This document shows, in pieces, positions 35,884-44,677 of a stretch of 64,000 nucleotides of DNA; position 1 is the stretch's first letter; each line of letters opens with the position of its first letter. The stretch is from Arenicella xantha (GTDB taxonomy: Bacteria > Pseudomonadota > Gammaproteobacteria > Arenicellales > Arenicellaceae), in NCBI RefSeq assembly GCF_003315245.1, contig NZ_QNRT01000003.1, forward strand, positions 310,947 to 374,946. Reading direction: 5' to 3'. The translations under genes were made by a program, and so were the position numbers. The notes under the pieces are model-generated. The model made no database searches, was not told the origin of the DNA, and saw only the letters and a program-made list of their open reading frames with translations.

Positions 35884-35908
35884 CTGTTCTGCTTACTAAG
35901 CAGAACAG
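35884..35908. promoter_or_regulatory. 25-bp perfect inverted repeat upstream of mscS
   Basis: CTGTTCTGCTTA-C-TAAGCAGAACAG, a 12-bp perfect dyad with a single central base, lies 30 bp before the MscS start codon. No T-run follows in either direction, so an operator or a 5'-UTR hairpin is more likely than a terminator for the protease gene. Confidence 0.6.
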
Positions 35909-35937
35909 GCCTTACAAACTAGTTTTAAGGAGATACC

Positions 35938-36753
35938 ATGGAAATGATCCAAACCTACCTTCCGACCATTCAACAGAATGCAATGATATACGGCTTGAAC
36001 TTCATCAAGGCAATAGCCATCTTTATCATAGGGAAATTCATTGTGAGCTTGCTGGCCAAAGCAATAGGAAAGGGCGTGGCTCGATCCGGTGCTGACCCCA
36101 TGTTGGCGAAATTTGTGACTAATATTGCGTATGCATTAATGCTGACATTCGTAACCATTGCAGCAATTTCTCAGCTTGGTGTTCAAACCGCCTCATTAGT
36201 TGCGATTTTAGGTGCGGCAGGTTTGGCGATAGGCTTAGCACTACAAGGTTCGCTAGCCAACTTTGCGGCTGGTGTCATGACCATTATTTTCAGACCTTAC
36301 AGCGTTGGCGACGTGGTTGAAGTGGCAGGACAAACTGGCCAAGTCGAGGAGGTTGATGTGTTTACCACCACACTTCGCTTGCCGGACAAAACTAAGATTA
36401 TTATTCCGAACGGCCAAGCCTTAGATGGGCCGATTACTAATTTCACCGAGGCCGGCGATCGACGCATGAATTTGGCTGTGGGTATTTCCTACGATGCCAA
36501 TATCCAAGAGGCTCGAGAGGTTATCTTAAAGGCAATCGCCAAGTCAGACTATGTTTTGGAAAGCCCCGCAGCGACAGTCGGTGTCACTGAGCTGGGCGAC
36601 AATAGCGTGAATCTCACGGTGCGGCCGTGGGCTAAAGCGGCAGATCATCCGGCTGCAAGTTTAGAGTTGCTTGAGCGCATTAAAGTAGCATTAGATGAAG
36701 CGAAGATTGGTATTCCATACCCACAACGTGATGTGCATATTTACAATCATTAG
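35938..36753 (+). CDS. mscS: Small-conductance mechanosensitive channel MscS
   Basis: A 271-aa channel close to the E. coli MscS architecture. It has TM1 (FIKAIAIFIIGKFIVSLL), TM2 and the pore helix with LGAAGLAIGLALQGSLANFAAGVM, the conserved Gly/Ala packing pattern. The beta domain FRPYSVGDVVEV and the C-terminal alpha/beta domain end at YPQRDVHIYN. A strong AAGGAG site precedes the ATG. It is a different subtype from the channel at 22847. Confidence 0.92.
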   Translation: MEMIQTYLPTIQQNAMIYGLNFIKAIAIFIIGKFIVSLLAKAIGKGVARSGADPMLAKFVTNIAYALMLTFVTIAAISQLGVQTASLVAILGAAGLAIGLALQGSLANFAAGVMTIIFRPYSVGDVVEVAGQTGQVEEVDVFTTTLRLPDKTKIIIPNGQALDGPITNFTEAGDRRMNLAVGISYDANIQEAREVILKAIAKSDYVLESPAATVGVTELGDNSVNLTVRPWAKAADHPAASLELLERIKVALDEAKIGIPYPQRDVHIYNH

Positions 36754-36779
36754 ACCTCGATAGTTTTGCAACACTTCGC

Positions 36780-36804
36780 GGCGATCATGATGTTTATGGT
36801 CGCC
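36780..36804 (+). terminator. Possible terminator hairpin after mscS
   Basis: GGCGATCAT / ATGGTCGCC forms a 9-bp stem with one G-U pair and a 7-nt loop, 27 nt after the mscS stop. No T-run follows, so terminator activity is doubtful. Confidence 0.35.
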
Positions 36805-36974
36805 GTCCGGCGTTAAATTAGTATGTGCGCTGAATTTTATCTTCAAATCCTTAGCTATTTATCCACCGGTTGCCCCTGATAAAAATCGATACTGCGTTTG
36901 CTGATTTGAAGTTCATTTGAACCTTCGGCCATTACTCTCTTCCATATTCAGAATAATAGATATGGGAAATAGTT

Positions 36975-37898
36975 ATGAATTTAGTTCAAGGTTTTATGCG
37001 TCGAGTGTTGCTTTGCATATTGGTGTCAACAACGCTTAACAGCAATGCCGCGCCGACGGCCAGCCAATCATTGGCTAGTGACTATCTGTCACAGTGGTTC
37101 TCCTACGACTCAAGTGTACCGATAGATCTAACCATGACGACCTTGGCAAGAGACCAAATCGGCGAACGTGCCGAGTTGCGATTTCTGAGTGACGATGGCC
37201 AAGCGGTCAATGGGCTGATTGCCTTTCCGAGCAACCATTCGTCGCTGAAACCTAAATTGGCATTTGCGTTGCATCCGATGGGAACCAATCAACAGTTTTG
37301 GTGGAGCGAGAGCAGCGCGCTTGCGGCTCAGAACCTAACGTCTCACTTACGGCAAAAAGGTTATATCGTTATCAGTTTGGATGCGCGACTGCATGGTGAG
37401 CGTGGCCGCCAAGGGTTCGGGCCGCGAGAGCTTATTGCGCGGGCACACAGCGACGAGCCTCGGCTTTACATAGACACGATTATTGGTTCAGTCAGAGACT
37501 ACCGATTGGCATTGCATTGGGCTTTGCAGGAATTTGATCCTCAAGAAGTTCTTGTTATGGGGTACAGCATGGGTGCGCAAATGAGCCTGCTGCTAGCGAG
37601 TTTGGAGCCGAGTGTAACTACCGTGCTAGCCATGGTGCCGCCATACGTTGAGTCGGCGATCTCACCGGTTGCTCCACGAGTGCATGTCCCAGCGATTAGT
37701 AAAGCAAAGGTCTTATGGTTGGCTGGTCGTGATGATCCTTATTCAAGCAAAGATCAAACCGAACAAACATTTGAGCAAATCGGCTCTCAAGATAAAACTG
37801 TTGTCTGGTTTGATTCCGGTCATCGACTGCCGCCAGACTTTATTGAGGTAGCTTTGTCCTTTTTCGATTCGCTTCAAGATGGGGGCAGCAATGAGTAA
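36975..37898 (+). CDS. Exported alpha/beta hydrolase
   Basis: The 307-aa protein has a signal peptide (VLLCILVSTTLNSNAAP) and an alpha/beta hydrolase core: nucleophile Ser in GYSMGAQMSLL, oxyanion region ALHPMGTN, the acid near WLAGRDDPYS, and the His in WFDSGHRLPPDF. It is probably a periplasmic esterase or peptidase of the prolyl-oligopeptidase/dienelactone type. The 3' end overlaps the ABC ATPase gene, so it belongs to an operon with the ABC pair. The place resembles tesA in the tesA-ybbA-ybbP arrangement, although it is not a TesA (GDSL) enzyme. Confidence 0.75.
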   Translation: MNLVQGFMRRVLLCILVSTTLNSNAAPTASQSLASDYLSQWFSYDSSVPIDLTMTTLARDQIGERAELRFLSDDGQAVNGLIAFPSNHSSLKPKLAFALHPMGTNQQFWWSESSALAAQNLTSHLRQKGYIVISLDARLHGERGRQGFGPRELIARAHSDEPRLYIDTIIGSVRDYRLALHWALQEFDPQEVLVMGYSMGAQMSLLLASLEPSVTTVLAMVPPYVESAISPVAPRVHVPAISKAKVLWLAGRDDPYSSKDQTEQTFEQIGSQDKTVVWFDSGHRLPPDFIEVALSFFDSLQDGGSNE

Positions 37899-38571
37899 CC
37901 CATTAATTGCGCGTTCCATAAAGCAACAAATTAACACTGCGTCGGGTGTGATCTCAATTCTTGAAGATGTGAGTTTAGAGCTTAAGGTTGGAGAATCAGT
38001 CGCGATTCAAGGTGCTTCTGGCAGCGGCAAGTCTACTCTGCTCGGTATTTTGGCTGGATTAGATCTTCCACTGCATGGCAAGATTTGGATGAACGGTAGA
38101 GATCTAACTGAGCTGGATGAGGACGAGCGAGCCTTATTGCGTGCCGACCAAGTAGGGTTTGTGTTTCAGTCTTTCTATTTGATGGATGATTTAACGGCAA
38201 TAGAGAATGTAGCGTTGCCCCTTGAACTATTTGGTCAGGCGAATGCATTTTCTAAGGCCGAAGAATGGTTGCAAAAGCTTGGTATGGGCCACCGTATGAG
38301 GCACTTTCCACGCCAGCTGTCGGGCGGAGAGCAGCAGAGAGTCGCATTATGTCGCGCTTTCTCAGTTCAGCCCGCAATATTGTTTGCTGATGAACCAACA
38401 GCCAACCTCGATACGGTGACCGCCGCGGCAGTTCTGGATCAACTTTTCTGTTTGCAGCGCGAGCATAGTACTAGCATGGTTATTGCAACGCATGACCGCG
38501 CTTTAGCACAACGTTGCGATCGTGTTTTACATCTGCGTTCAGGCCGACTCGTTGCGGAGGATCAAGCATGA
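37891..38571 (+). CDS. ABC transporter ATPase (LolD/YbbA-like)
   Basis: The 226-aa ATPase of the MacB/LolD/FtsE class. Walker A GASGSGKST lies at 41-49, the Q-loop at VGFVFQSFYLMDDLT, the signature LSGGEQQRVALCRA, and Walker B ILFADEPTANLD. ATG 37891 with a GGGGGC site is chosen; an in-frame ATG at 37879 lies further inside the hydrolase gene. It powers the permease encoded downstream, probably as a mechanotransmission or lipoprotein/lipid-extraction type system rather than classical import. Confidence 0.9.
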   Translation: MSNPLIARSIKQQINTASGVISILEDVSLELKVGESVAIQGASGSGKSTLLGILAGLDLPLHGKIWMNGRDLTELDEDERALLRADQVGFVFQSFYLMDDLTAIENVALPLELFGQANAFSKAEEWLQKLGMGHRMRHFPRQLSGGEQQRVALCRAFSVQPAILFADEPTANLDTVTAAAVLDQLFCLQREHSTSMVIATHDRALAQRCDRVLHLRSGRLVAEDQA

Positions 38572-41081
38572 ATCAGCTTGTGCAGATAGCCATATTGATG
38601 AAGCGTTTAGGGCGTCGCACGCTTGCGCAGCGTGCCAATTACTTATTGAGCCTGAGTATTGTGGTGTGTTCCGGCGTAGCCGCCAGCCTTGGATTTTTTG
38701 CAAACAGTGTTCAGACTGCATTGGACAACGATATTGCGAATTATCTTGGTGCGCCGTTGGTGGTGCGCTCCGATCACGCTCTGCCGTTGCATGTGTTTAG
38801 GCAAAAGGGGCTTGAGCCGGTGGTGGTTACTAGTAGCTTTACTACCGGCGCGATTGGCAAAAGCTCGACATCAAATAACGTCTCTAAATTCGGATCGGCT
38901 AAACACAGCGCCTACCAAAGTGTCTCTTTGAAGGGGGTGTCGAATAATTATCCATTACAAGGCGATTTGATCATTCGAACCGCAAATGGTTCATCTAGTT
39001 TGCGTGTTTCTGCCCTCAAAACCGACTCAGTATGGCTCGACCCGCGTGCAATGACTGAGCTCAATGCGCACTTAGGCGAGCTTATTCAAGTTGGCGCAGC
39101 ATGGTTGACGGTTGCCGGAGTGATCGAGCATGAACCTGATCGTTTAACTCAGTTTCAGCACGCACTGCCGCGAGCCATGGTTAATCTAGAGACATTGGCG
39201 AATACTAAGGTTAGTGTTGATAATGACCGAGGCAAATACCGCGTGTTGGTGGCGGGAAAGGCGGACGCACTATCGCAACTTGAGTCGCAGTTAGTAGCGG
39301 AGTTTGGTGATCAGTTTGAGATTCTAAAGCCGAATAAAGGACAACATCCGTTTTCACGCATCAGTGTTCGTGCAGAACGCATGCTCAGCGTGGTTCTGGT
39401 CTTAATCTTGTTAATGTGTGGCGGTGCTGCGGCAACGCTCGCGGGATATACGGTTCAGGGGTATGCCATGCCCGCAACGGTTTTACGCTGTATGGGTGTG
39501 AGTCGGCGAGCGGTTGCGTGGGCCCTGTGTTTGCAATTGCTGGCACTGGCATTGGTTATGGGTTTAGTCGGTTGTTTGCTTGGCTGGTTGGTGCAGCCGT
39601 TGCTTATCAGTGTTATGGAGCCGCATATGACCTTGATGGTGGCGCAATTTAATTGGAAGGGTTTGTTTGGCCCTGTTGGTATGGGCTTGGTTACGGTGAT
39701 TGCGTTTGTCGTACCAAAGTTTCAAAGCCTTGGCTCCATGCCGGTGACCAGGGTGTTGCGCGGTGATATTGAGCAACCTAAGCGTTTTTATTCAACCACA
39801 TTATTTGCCGCGAGCATTGTGCTTGGTATGTTGTGGTACAGCAGTGACAATCTACAGCTAACCATGATGTTGGCCGGTGCGGTGATCGTTTTAATTGCTC
39901 TATCAATTGGGTTTGGCTGGGGGCTAAGTAAATTATGTGGGCAGGCACATCGACTGTTGAGTGGCCCATTGAAAGTAGCGGTGCGTTCAATTGCACGCTC
40001 GCCGGGACGACATATGACGGCCTTGGTGAGTGTGTCTATTGTAATGATGGCAATTTTGATGACGGTCACTCTGCGTGGTAGTTTTCTGGATATGTTACAA
40101 GTTCAGATGCTCGAGACCGACGGCAACTATATTTTTACTGGTTTGCCGACTGAGCACGGTGACGAATTTAGAGAACTCATTGAGTCTCGCGAGGCCATGT
40201 TAAAAGGCATGTATCCAACGGTGTCGGCTAAGCTCGTTAGTATTAACGGCGAGGCCATTGAAAGTGCCTTGAATAAGGAAAGTGATACACGTGAGGAAAC
40301 GCGATCTAAAGTGCGTCTGTCATGGTCTGAAAGTTTGCCTGACAATAATAGCTTGTTAAGCGGTGTTTGGCCTGAGCCGGATAGCAATGAGGTTTCGGTA
40401 GAGCATGAAGTCATGACTGATTTGGGCTTGAAAGTTGGCGATCAGCTAGGTTTTCAAATAGGCGATGCTTTTCTCAGCTCGACAATTACCAGTCAGCGCG
40501 AGTATCGAGGCGGAGGCTCGCGTATGATGTTTTGGTTTATGTTCTCGCGCCAAGCTCTCGAGCCGTTTGAGCAGCGTTATATGGGTGGGTTACTGCTTAA
40601 GCAGCAAGCGCATGAGTTTCTCAGCGAGTTAAGTCAACGTTTTCCACAAGTTCGTATTACCGATCTCGAGCGTCAAATAGCCGGTATCCGCAGCATGATG
40701 AAGGCGCTAACCAGGTTGATGAATACGACCTTGTGTTTGTTATTGGCTGGCGCAGTGATGTTAATTTTGGCAACCTCTTTTGTTAGTGCGTCACACCGCC
40801 AAACTCAAAGCAGCTTGATGCGTGCGCTCGGGTTGCGACGGGCTCAGTGCTATGTCATGAACACCTGCGAACAATTGATGATTGGCTTGGTTGCGTGTCT
40901 GGTCGGAGCATTGGGTGTTCAGCTGATAGCTGGCATGATGTTTGATCAGCTGTTTGCCTTGCCATATGAGCTAGAGTGGGGGCTTGCTTTTAGTCTGGCC
41001 GCGCTGATATGCAGTGCATTTGTCGGTCTAGGTTGGCTATTTGCCTTTCGCCAATTACAACAAGCTGTCAAACTGTCATAG
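38568..41081 (+). CDS. FtsX/MacB-type ABC permease (YbbP-like)
   Basis: From the ATG at 38568 (GGAGG site 7 nt upstream, overlapping the ATPase stop) the protein is 837 aa. It has an N-terminal TM helix, a periplasmic MacB_PCD-like domain, then two FtsX repeats with three helices each (around 280-420 and 735-835), with a second periplasmic domain between. This 10-helix duplicated layout matches YbbP. It pairs with the upstream ATPase. The substrate is unknown. Confidence 0.83.
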   Translation: MNQLVQIAILMKRLGRRTLAQRANYLLSLSIVVCSGVAASLGFFANSVQTALDNDIANYLGAPLVVRSDHALPLHVFRQKGLEPVVVTSSFTTGAIGKSSTSNNVSKFGSAKHSAYQSVSLKGVSNNYPLQGDLIIRTANGSSSLRVSALKTDSVWLDPRAMTELNAHLGELIQVGAAWLTVAGVIEHEPDRLTQFQHALPRAMVNLETLANTKVSVDNDRGKYRVLVAGKADALSQLESQLVAEFGDQFEILKPNKGQHPFSRISVRAERMLSVVLVLILLMCGGAAATLAGYTVQGYAMPATVLRCMGVSRRAVAWALCLQLLALALVMGLVGCLLGWLVQPLLISVMEPHMTLMVAQFNWKGLFGPVGMGLVTVIAFVVPKFQSLGSMPVTRVLRGDIEQPKRFYSTTLFAASIVLGMLWYSSDNLQLTMMLAGAVIVLIALSIGFGWGLSKLCGQAHRLLSGPLKVAVRSIARSPGRHMTALVSVSIVMMAILMTVTLRGSFLDMLQVQMLETDGNYIFTGLPTEHGDEFRELIESREAMLKGMYPTVSAKLVSINGEAIESALNKESDTREETRSKVRLSWSESLPDNNSLLSGVWPEPDSNEVSVEHEVMTDLGLKVGDQLGFQIGDAFLSSTITSQREYRGGGSRMMFWFMFSRQALEPFEQRYMGGLLLKQQAHEFLSELSQRFPQVRITDLERQIAGIRSMMKALTRLMNTTLCLLLAGAVMLILATSFVSASHRQTQSSLMRALGLRRAQCYVMNTCEQLMIGLVACLVGALGVQLIAGMMFDQLFALPYELEWGLAFSLAALICSAFVGLGWLFAFRQLQQAVKLS

Positions 41082-41095
41082 AAGCGAGGCGGAGT

Positions 41096-41785
41096 ATGAG
41101 AATTCTGATTGTTGAAGACAATCCTGATATCGCCGGCAGTGTCGGCGATTATCTGGAAATGCAAGGTCATGTTGTCGATTTTGCCTACGATGGTGTAGTC
41201 GGACTGCGGTTAGCGTCGGAACATATTTTTGACGCTGTCATCTTAGATATTAATTTGCCGCGCATGGATGGTTTTGAAGTATGCCGACAATTACGCGAGG
41301 AATTACAGCTCGATACACCTGTGTTAATGCTAACCGCGCGGGATTCGCTGGCCGACAAAGTCGCAGGATTCCAGCAAGGAGCCTGGGACTATCTGGTCAA
41401 GCCATTTGAACTAAAGGAATTGGCCATGCGGCTTGATGCGCTTAAGCTTAGGCGCGCGCCAAATCATAGCCGAGTGTTGGCGGTCGGCGACCTAACTCTT
41501 AACTTAGATACTTGGCAAGCAGTGCGCGCGGGCCAGTCTTTGAAGTTACACCGTGCCAGTGTGCGTATTCTTGAAATGTTAATGCGGGCCTCACCTAACG
41601 TTGTTACCCGTCAAGATATAGAATTCTTGTTATGGGGCGACGAATCACCGGGTAGCGATCCTCTGCGTTCGCATATGTACGAACTGCGGCGAGAGCTGGA
41701 TAAACCGTTTGAATTTAATATGTTAACAACGATGCGTGGAATTGGTTTTGCGTTAAGTGCCGAGGAGAGTGAGTATGGCGATTAG
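41096..41785 (+). CDS. OmpR-family response regulator
   Basis: The 229-aa protein has a receiver domain with acidic pocket E7-D8, phospho-acceptor D51 (ILDINLPRMDGFE), T80 and K102 (LVKPFE). A C-terminal winged-helix DNA-binding domain follows (LLWGDESPGSDPLRSHMYELRRELDKP). The true start is ATG 41096 with GAGGCGGAG upstream. It overlaps the sensor kinase gene by 11 nt. It sits in the hydrolase-ABC operon and so probably senses the same envelope signal. Confidence 0.93.
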   Translation: MRILIVEDNPDIAGSVGDYLEMQGHVVDFAYDGVVGLRLASEHIFDAVILDINLPRMDGFEVCRQLREELQLDTPVLMLTARDSLADKVAGFQQGAWDYLVKPFELKELAMRLDALKLRRAPNHSRVLAVGDLTLNLDTWQAVRAGQSLKLHRASVRILEMLMRASPNVVTRQDIEFLLWGDESPGSDPLRSHMYELRRELDKPFEFNMLTTMRGIGFALSAEESEYGD

Positions 41786-43061
41786 TATTCGCGCGCGGAT
41801 TCGCAATACCTTGATCGGTCTCGCAATTGTGTTGTGCTTGCTGTTCAGCGGCCTGATCTTTTTGTTAGTCTACGTTATTGAAGATCAAGTCTTTGTTAAT
41901 CAGTTGAAAACTGAACAGGCGGCATTCGAGCGAGTTATTGCCAGCGGGAATGCCGTGTTGATTGAAGCTTGGCAACCAACCCATACCCATATGCGTCGTA
42001 TTGACGCGGTTGACCTGCGTTCATCAGCGCTGTCAGAAGATAAACTCAGGCGCGTGTTAGCTAAGCCGGGTGTGCATGAGTATTTCGATAACGCACAAGC
42101 TATGTTTATTGCACATTGGGTGCGGCCGGATACCGGTGTTCCATATTACCTATTGTATGACGTTAGGGAATTGTTGGCGGTGCGCGGTAGCAAAACTACT
42201 TTGTTTGCATTGATTGCGGGCGTGACAGTATTGATTATGCTGCTTGCTGGATTGGTGGCTAGTCGTTTAACGAAATCAGCTTTAGCGCCAGTGTCGCGGT
42301 TAACTGGCGCACTGCAAAACGACGATCTTGATGGCGTGGTGATTCAGCTAGCAAACGAGTTTTCTCAGGATGAAATTGGTGTTCTAACGCAAGAGCTCGC
42401 GTTGGCATTAGAGAGCGTTCGCAAAGCCGCTCAACGAGAGTATGAGTTCAATCGCGGCGTGAGCCATGAGCTCCGATCGCCGATTCAGGTCGCACGATCC
42501 GCCGCCGAACTGCTCCAAATTCATGCCGATGAGACCGCCCCTCAAATCGATAAAGCCGTATCCCGATTATGTCGATCAGTGGATGAGATGAACGAGATAG
42601 CGGAAGCATTTTTATGGTTAGCCAGTGAACGAATCGTGGAGCAAAGCGAGATGTGTCCAGCCTCGGCGTTATCCGCCACGTTGACCACACTCCAAGCAAC
42701 TTTCCCTGATCAAGAAATCGTATTTGAGGTTTCAACCTTGCCAACCTTTACGTACCCAATGCCGCGCGCTGTACTGTCGCTGGTACTTAGAAGTCTGGTC
42801 CGCAATGCTATGATTCATGGAGACCAAGCCGTCATTGCGGTCGAAATTAATATTCAGGGAGTTTTGGTTAATAATGCGGTCAAGTCATCAACCTTGCCGA
42901 ATCGAGGCTTTGGCTTGGGTTTGACGATTGTGCAGCGGATTTGTGAACGATTTGAGTGTGCACTGAACACACACCAGACAGATGATGGACATTATCAGGC
43001 AGCGATTGTTTTTGCGGGGAACAACAATCATTCGATTAATGACCTTGCTCTCGCTAACTAA
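41775..43061 (+). CDS. Sensor histidine kinase
   Basis: From ATG 41775 (GAGGAG site) the protein is 428 aa, with two TM helices (about 13-35 and 143-163) flanking a short periplasmic sensor. A HAMP-like segment follows. HisKA has phospho-acceptor H231 (VSHELRSPIQ). HATPase_c has N-box LVRNAMIHG and G-box GFGLGLTIVQR. The usual D-box DxGxG between them is degenerate (VLVNNAVKS), as in some compact ATP lids. Partner of the regulator at 41096. Confidence 0.9.
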   Translation: MAISIRARIRNTLIGLAIVLCLLFSGLIFLLVYVIEDQVFVNQLKTEQAAFERVIASGNAVLIEAWQPTHTHMRRIDAVDLRSSALSEDKLRRVLAKPGVHEYFDNAQAMFIAHWVRPDTGVPYYLLYDVRELLAVRGSKTTLFALIAGVTVLIMLLAGLVASRLTKSALAPVSRLTGALQNDDLDGVVIQLANEFSQDEIGVLTQELALALESVRKAAQREYEFNRGVSHELRSPIQVARSAAELLQIHADETAPQIDKAVSRLCRSVDEMNEIAEAFLWLASERIVEQSEMCPASALSATLTTLQATFPDQEIVFEVSTLPTFTYPMPRAVLSLVLRSLVRNAMIHGDQAVIAVEINIQGVLVNNAVKSSTLPNRGFGLGLTIVQRICERFECALNTHQTDDGHYQAAIVFAGNNNHSINDLALAN

Positions 43062-43202
43062 TATTGGTTCCAAACGTAAGGCACATACTCATAAGCAAAC
43101 TAGTGTTTGATAAGTTAAGGACTAACTTGTAGAGTGACTTCGAAAATATACTATTTAAAACTGTCTGCTAGTTAGACGATTATCAAAGGAGCTGGAGTCT
43201 TC

Positions 43203-44210
43203 ATGGCAATTTTCCGATGCAACGAGTGCGGTCATGTACGAGAAGTAGGTAATAATTATTTGGGTAATCCAGTGAAGTGCCCCAAGTGTAAGCGGGTTGC
43301 TCACGTGCATGACACGACCACCTTTGTTAAAGCCATTGTTGGTAAGTTATTGGTACAAAAGAAGGAGTTAGAGGAGCTACGCTCAAACCAAGACACTCCT
43401 CTTGCCAAAACTCATGTGGACCTCTCGGAAGACCTGATCTTTGATGGTGTGGATGTTAATAATACTAATGTCTTGGCTCAGGAAAGTAATCTCTCGGTTA
43501 TTGCCAATTGGTTTGATCAGCGTCAAATCGAGGCTGAGTTTAATCCCGATGCGGCTGATACAACGGGCTTTTTTGACGAAGTCGCTTTACGTCTTGGTGA
43601 CGATTTCGAACTACTGTCGGGCGTCACTAAACAGATCAAATATATTCAAAACAAAGGCTATGCAAATGCGAAGCTGGACGTGTCTAAACATAGTCAGCAA
43701 GACTTAGCCAAGGTTCAAGCATTCTGTAGCGAGCTTTACGATTACTCTTTTGTTGCTAAAAATTTCCACAACAAGAAAACTAAGGCGATTCATTTAACGC
43801 TGCAAACTGCGCCGAAGATACGGGACTTTTTCAATGGTTATTGGATGGAGTGGTACGTGTTGATTAAGTTGATGCAGTTCATCGATAACAACAAGATTGC
43901 CGCCGCTTGTACGCGCTCGGTGAATGTGAAATTTAAAGCGGGCAATGCCAACGAGCTGGATTTGTTCATGCTCTCAGCAGATGGTGTGCCATTGTGTATT
44001 GAATGCAAAACGGGTGAGTTTCGCCACGATATCGATAAGTATTTGTCCTTACGCAAACAGTTAGGTATTCGACAAAGCCAGTTTGTGATTTGTGTGTTTG
44101 GGTTGAGTGATGAGCAAGCCATCGGCATGACCAGTATGTATGATCTCACTTTCGTTAATGAACGAACGCTGATGGGGCACGTTGAGTCGGTGCTCAAGTA
44201 TAGTAATTAG
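43203..44210 (+). CDS. Zinc-ribbon PD-(D/E)XK nuclease-like protein (DUF1887/Card1-type nuclease domain)
   Basis: The 335-aa protein begins with a four-Cys zinc ribbon (C6, C9, C26, C29). After a coiled or variable linker (about 45-100) comes a domain whose C-terminal part has W214-M-E216-W, then N250-E251-L-D253 and E267-C-K269. This is the GxWLE / NELD / ECK pattern of the nuclease domain in DUF1887 (Card1/Can2) proteins. The CARF sensor of those proteins is not evident; the N-terminal half appears different. It has its own GGAG site. No cas genes or cOA synthetase are nearby. Endonuclease function is inferred. Confidence 0.6.
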   Translation: MAIFRCNECGHVREVGNNYLGNPVKCPKCKRVAHVHDTTTFVKAIVGKLLVQKKELEELRSNQDTPLAKTHVDLSEDLIFDGVDVNNTNVLAQESNLSVIANWFDQRQIEAEFNPDAADTTGFFDEVALRLGDDFELLSGVTKQIKYIQNKGYANAKLDVSKHSQQDLAKVQAFCSELYDYSFVAKNFHNKKTKAIHLTLQTAPKIRDFFNGYWMEWYVLIKLMQFIDNNKIAAACTRSVNVKFKAGNANELDLFMLSADGVPLCIECKTGEFRHDIDKYLSLRKQLGIRQSQFVICVFGLSDEQAIGMTSMYDLTFVNERTLMGHVESVLKYSN

Positions 44211-44310
44211 CGCTAAGTTTACAGCGTGTCAGAATGTGCTTTCGCTACGCTAGAGTTGGCAAGGATAACCTATAAAAAAACTAGCGTTACGAGAGCTTAT
44301 TACTGCTCGT

Positions 44311-44547
44311 TTATACGTTTTCAGCAGCCTTCGCAAGGTGATCGGCGAGTCGAATCGACAATGCAATAATCGTTAGTGTCGGGTTAGATACGCCCGGTGA
44401 CGCCCAAACCGAAGAACCGGCGACATAGAGATTGTCGGTAGCGTGAACTTTAAGGTTGTTGTCCACCACACCGTCTTCAGGTTGGGCGGACATTCTTGTT
44501 GTGCCTAAATGGTGGCCGTTAATAACCAAGTGATTTTTTACCTCAGA
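44311..44547 (-). pseudogene. GMC oxidoreductase C-terminal remnant
   Basis: The frame between an in-frame TAG (44548-44550) and the stop at 44311 encodes about 78 residues: GHHLGTTRMS, GVVDNNLKVHATDNLYVAGS, and NPTLTIIALSIRLADHL. This is the conserved C-terminal FAD-enzyme segment of GMC oxidoreductases, including the active-site HH and the terminal N-P-T-L-T motif. The other roughly 450 residues are absent, with an unrelated acyltransferase gene upstream. This is therefore a decayed 3' fragment. Confidence 0.85.
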
Positions 44548-44677
44548 CTAAGGCCCAATAATACGCATTAGAATGGCCCGAAACCGCCAAATTTGCCTGA
44601 CTCCATGAAGCTTGAGCCAGGCGAGTACTTAACGAGCCGAATATGACTAGCTAGCCTCTTGTTCTCTCGCCATACAC

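Noticed and set aside
38514-38567. Longer start for the FtsX-type permease
   Set aside because: It overlaps the ATPase coding end in another frame; ATG 38568 has GGAGG at proper spacing and starts the first membrane helix region.
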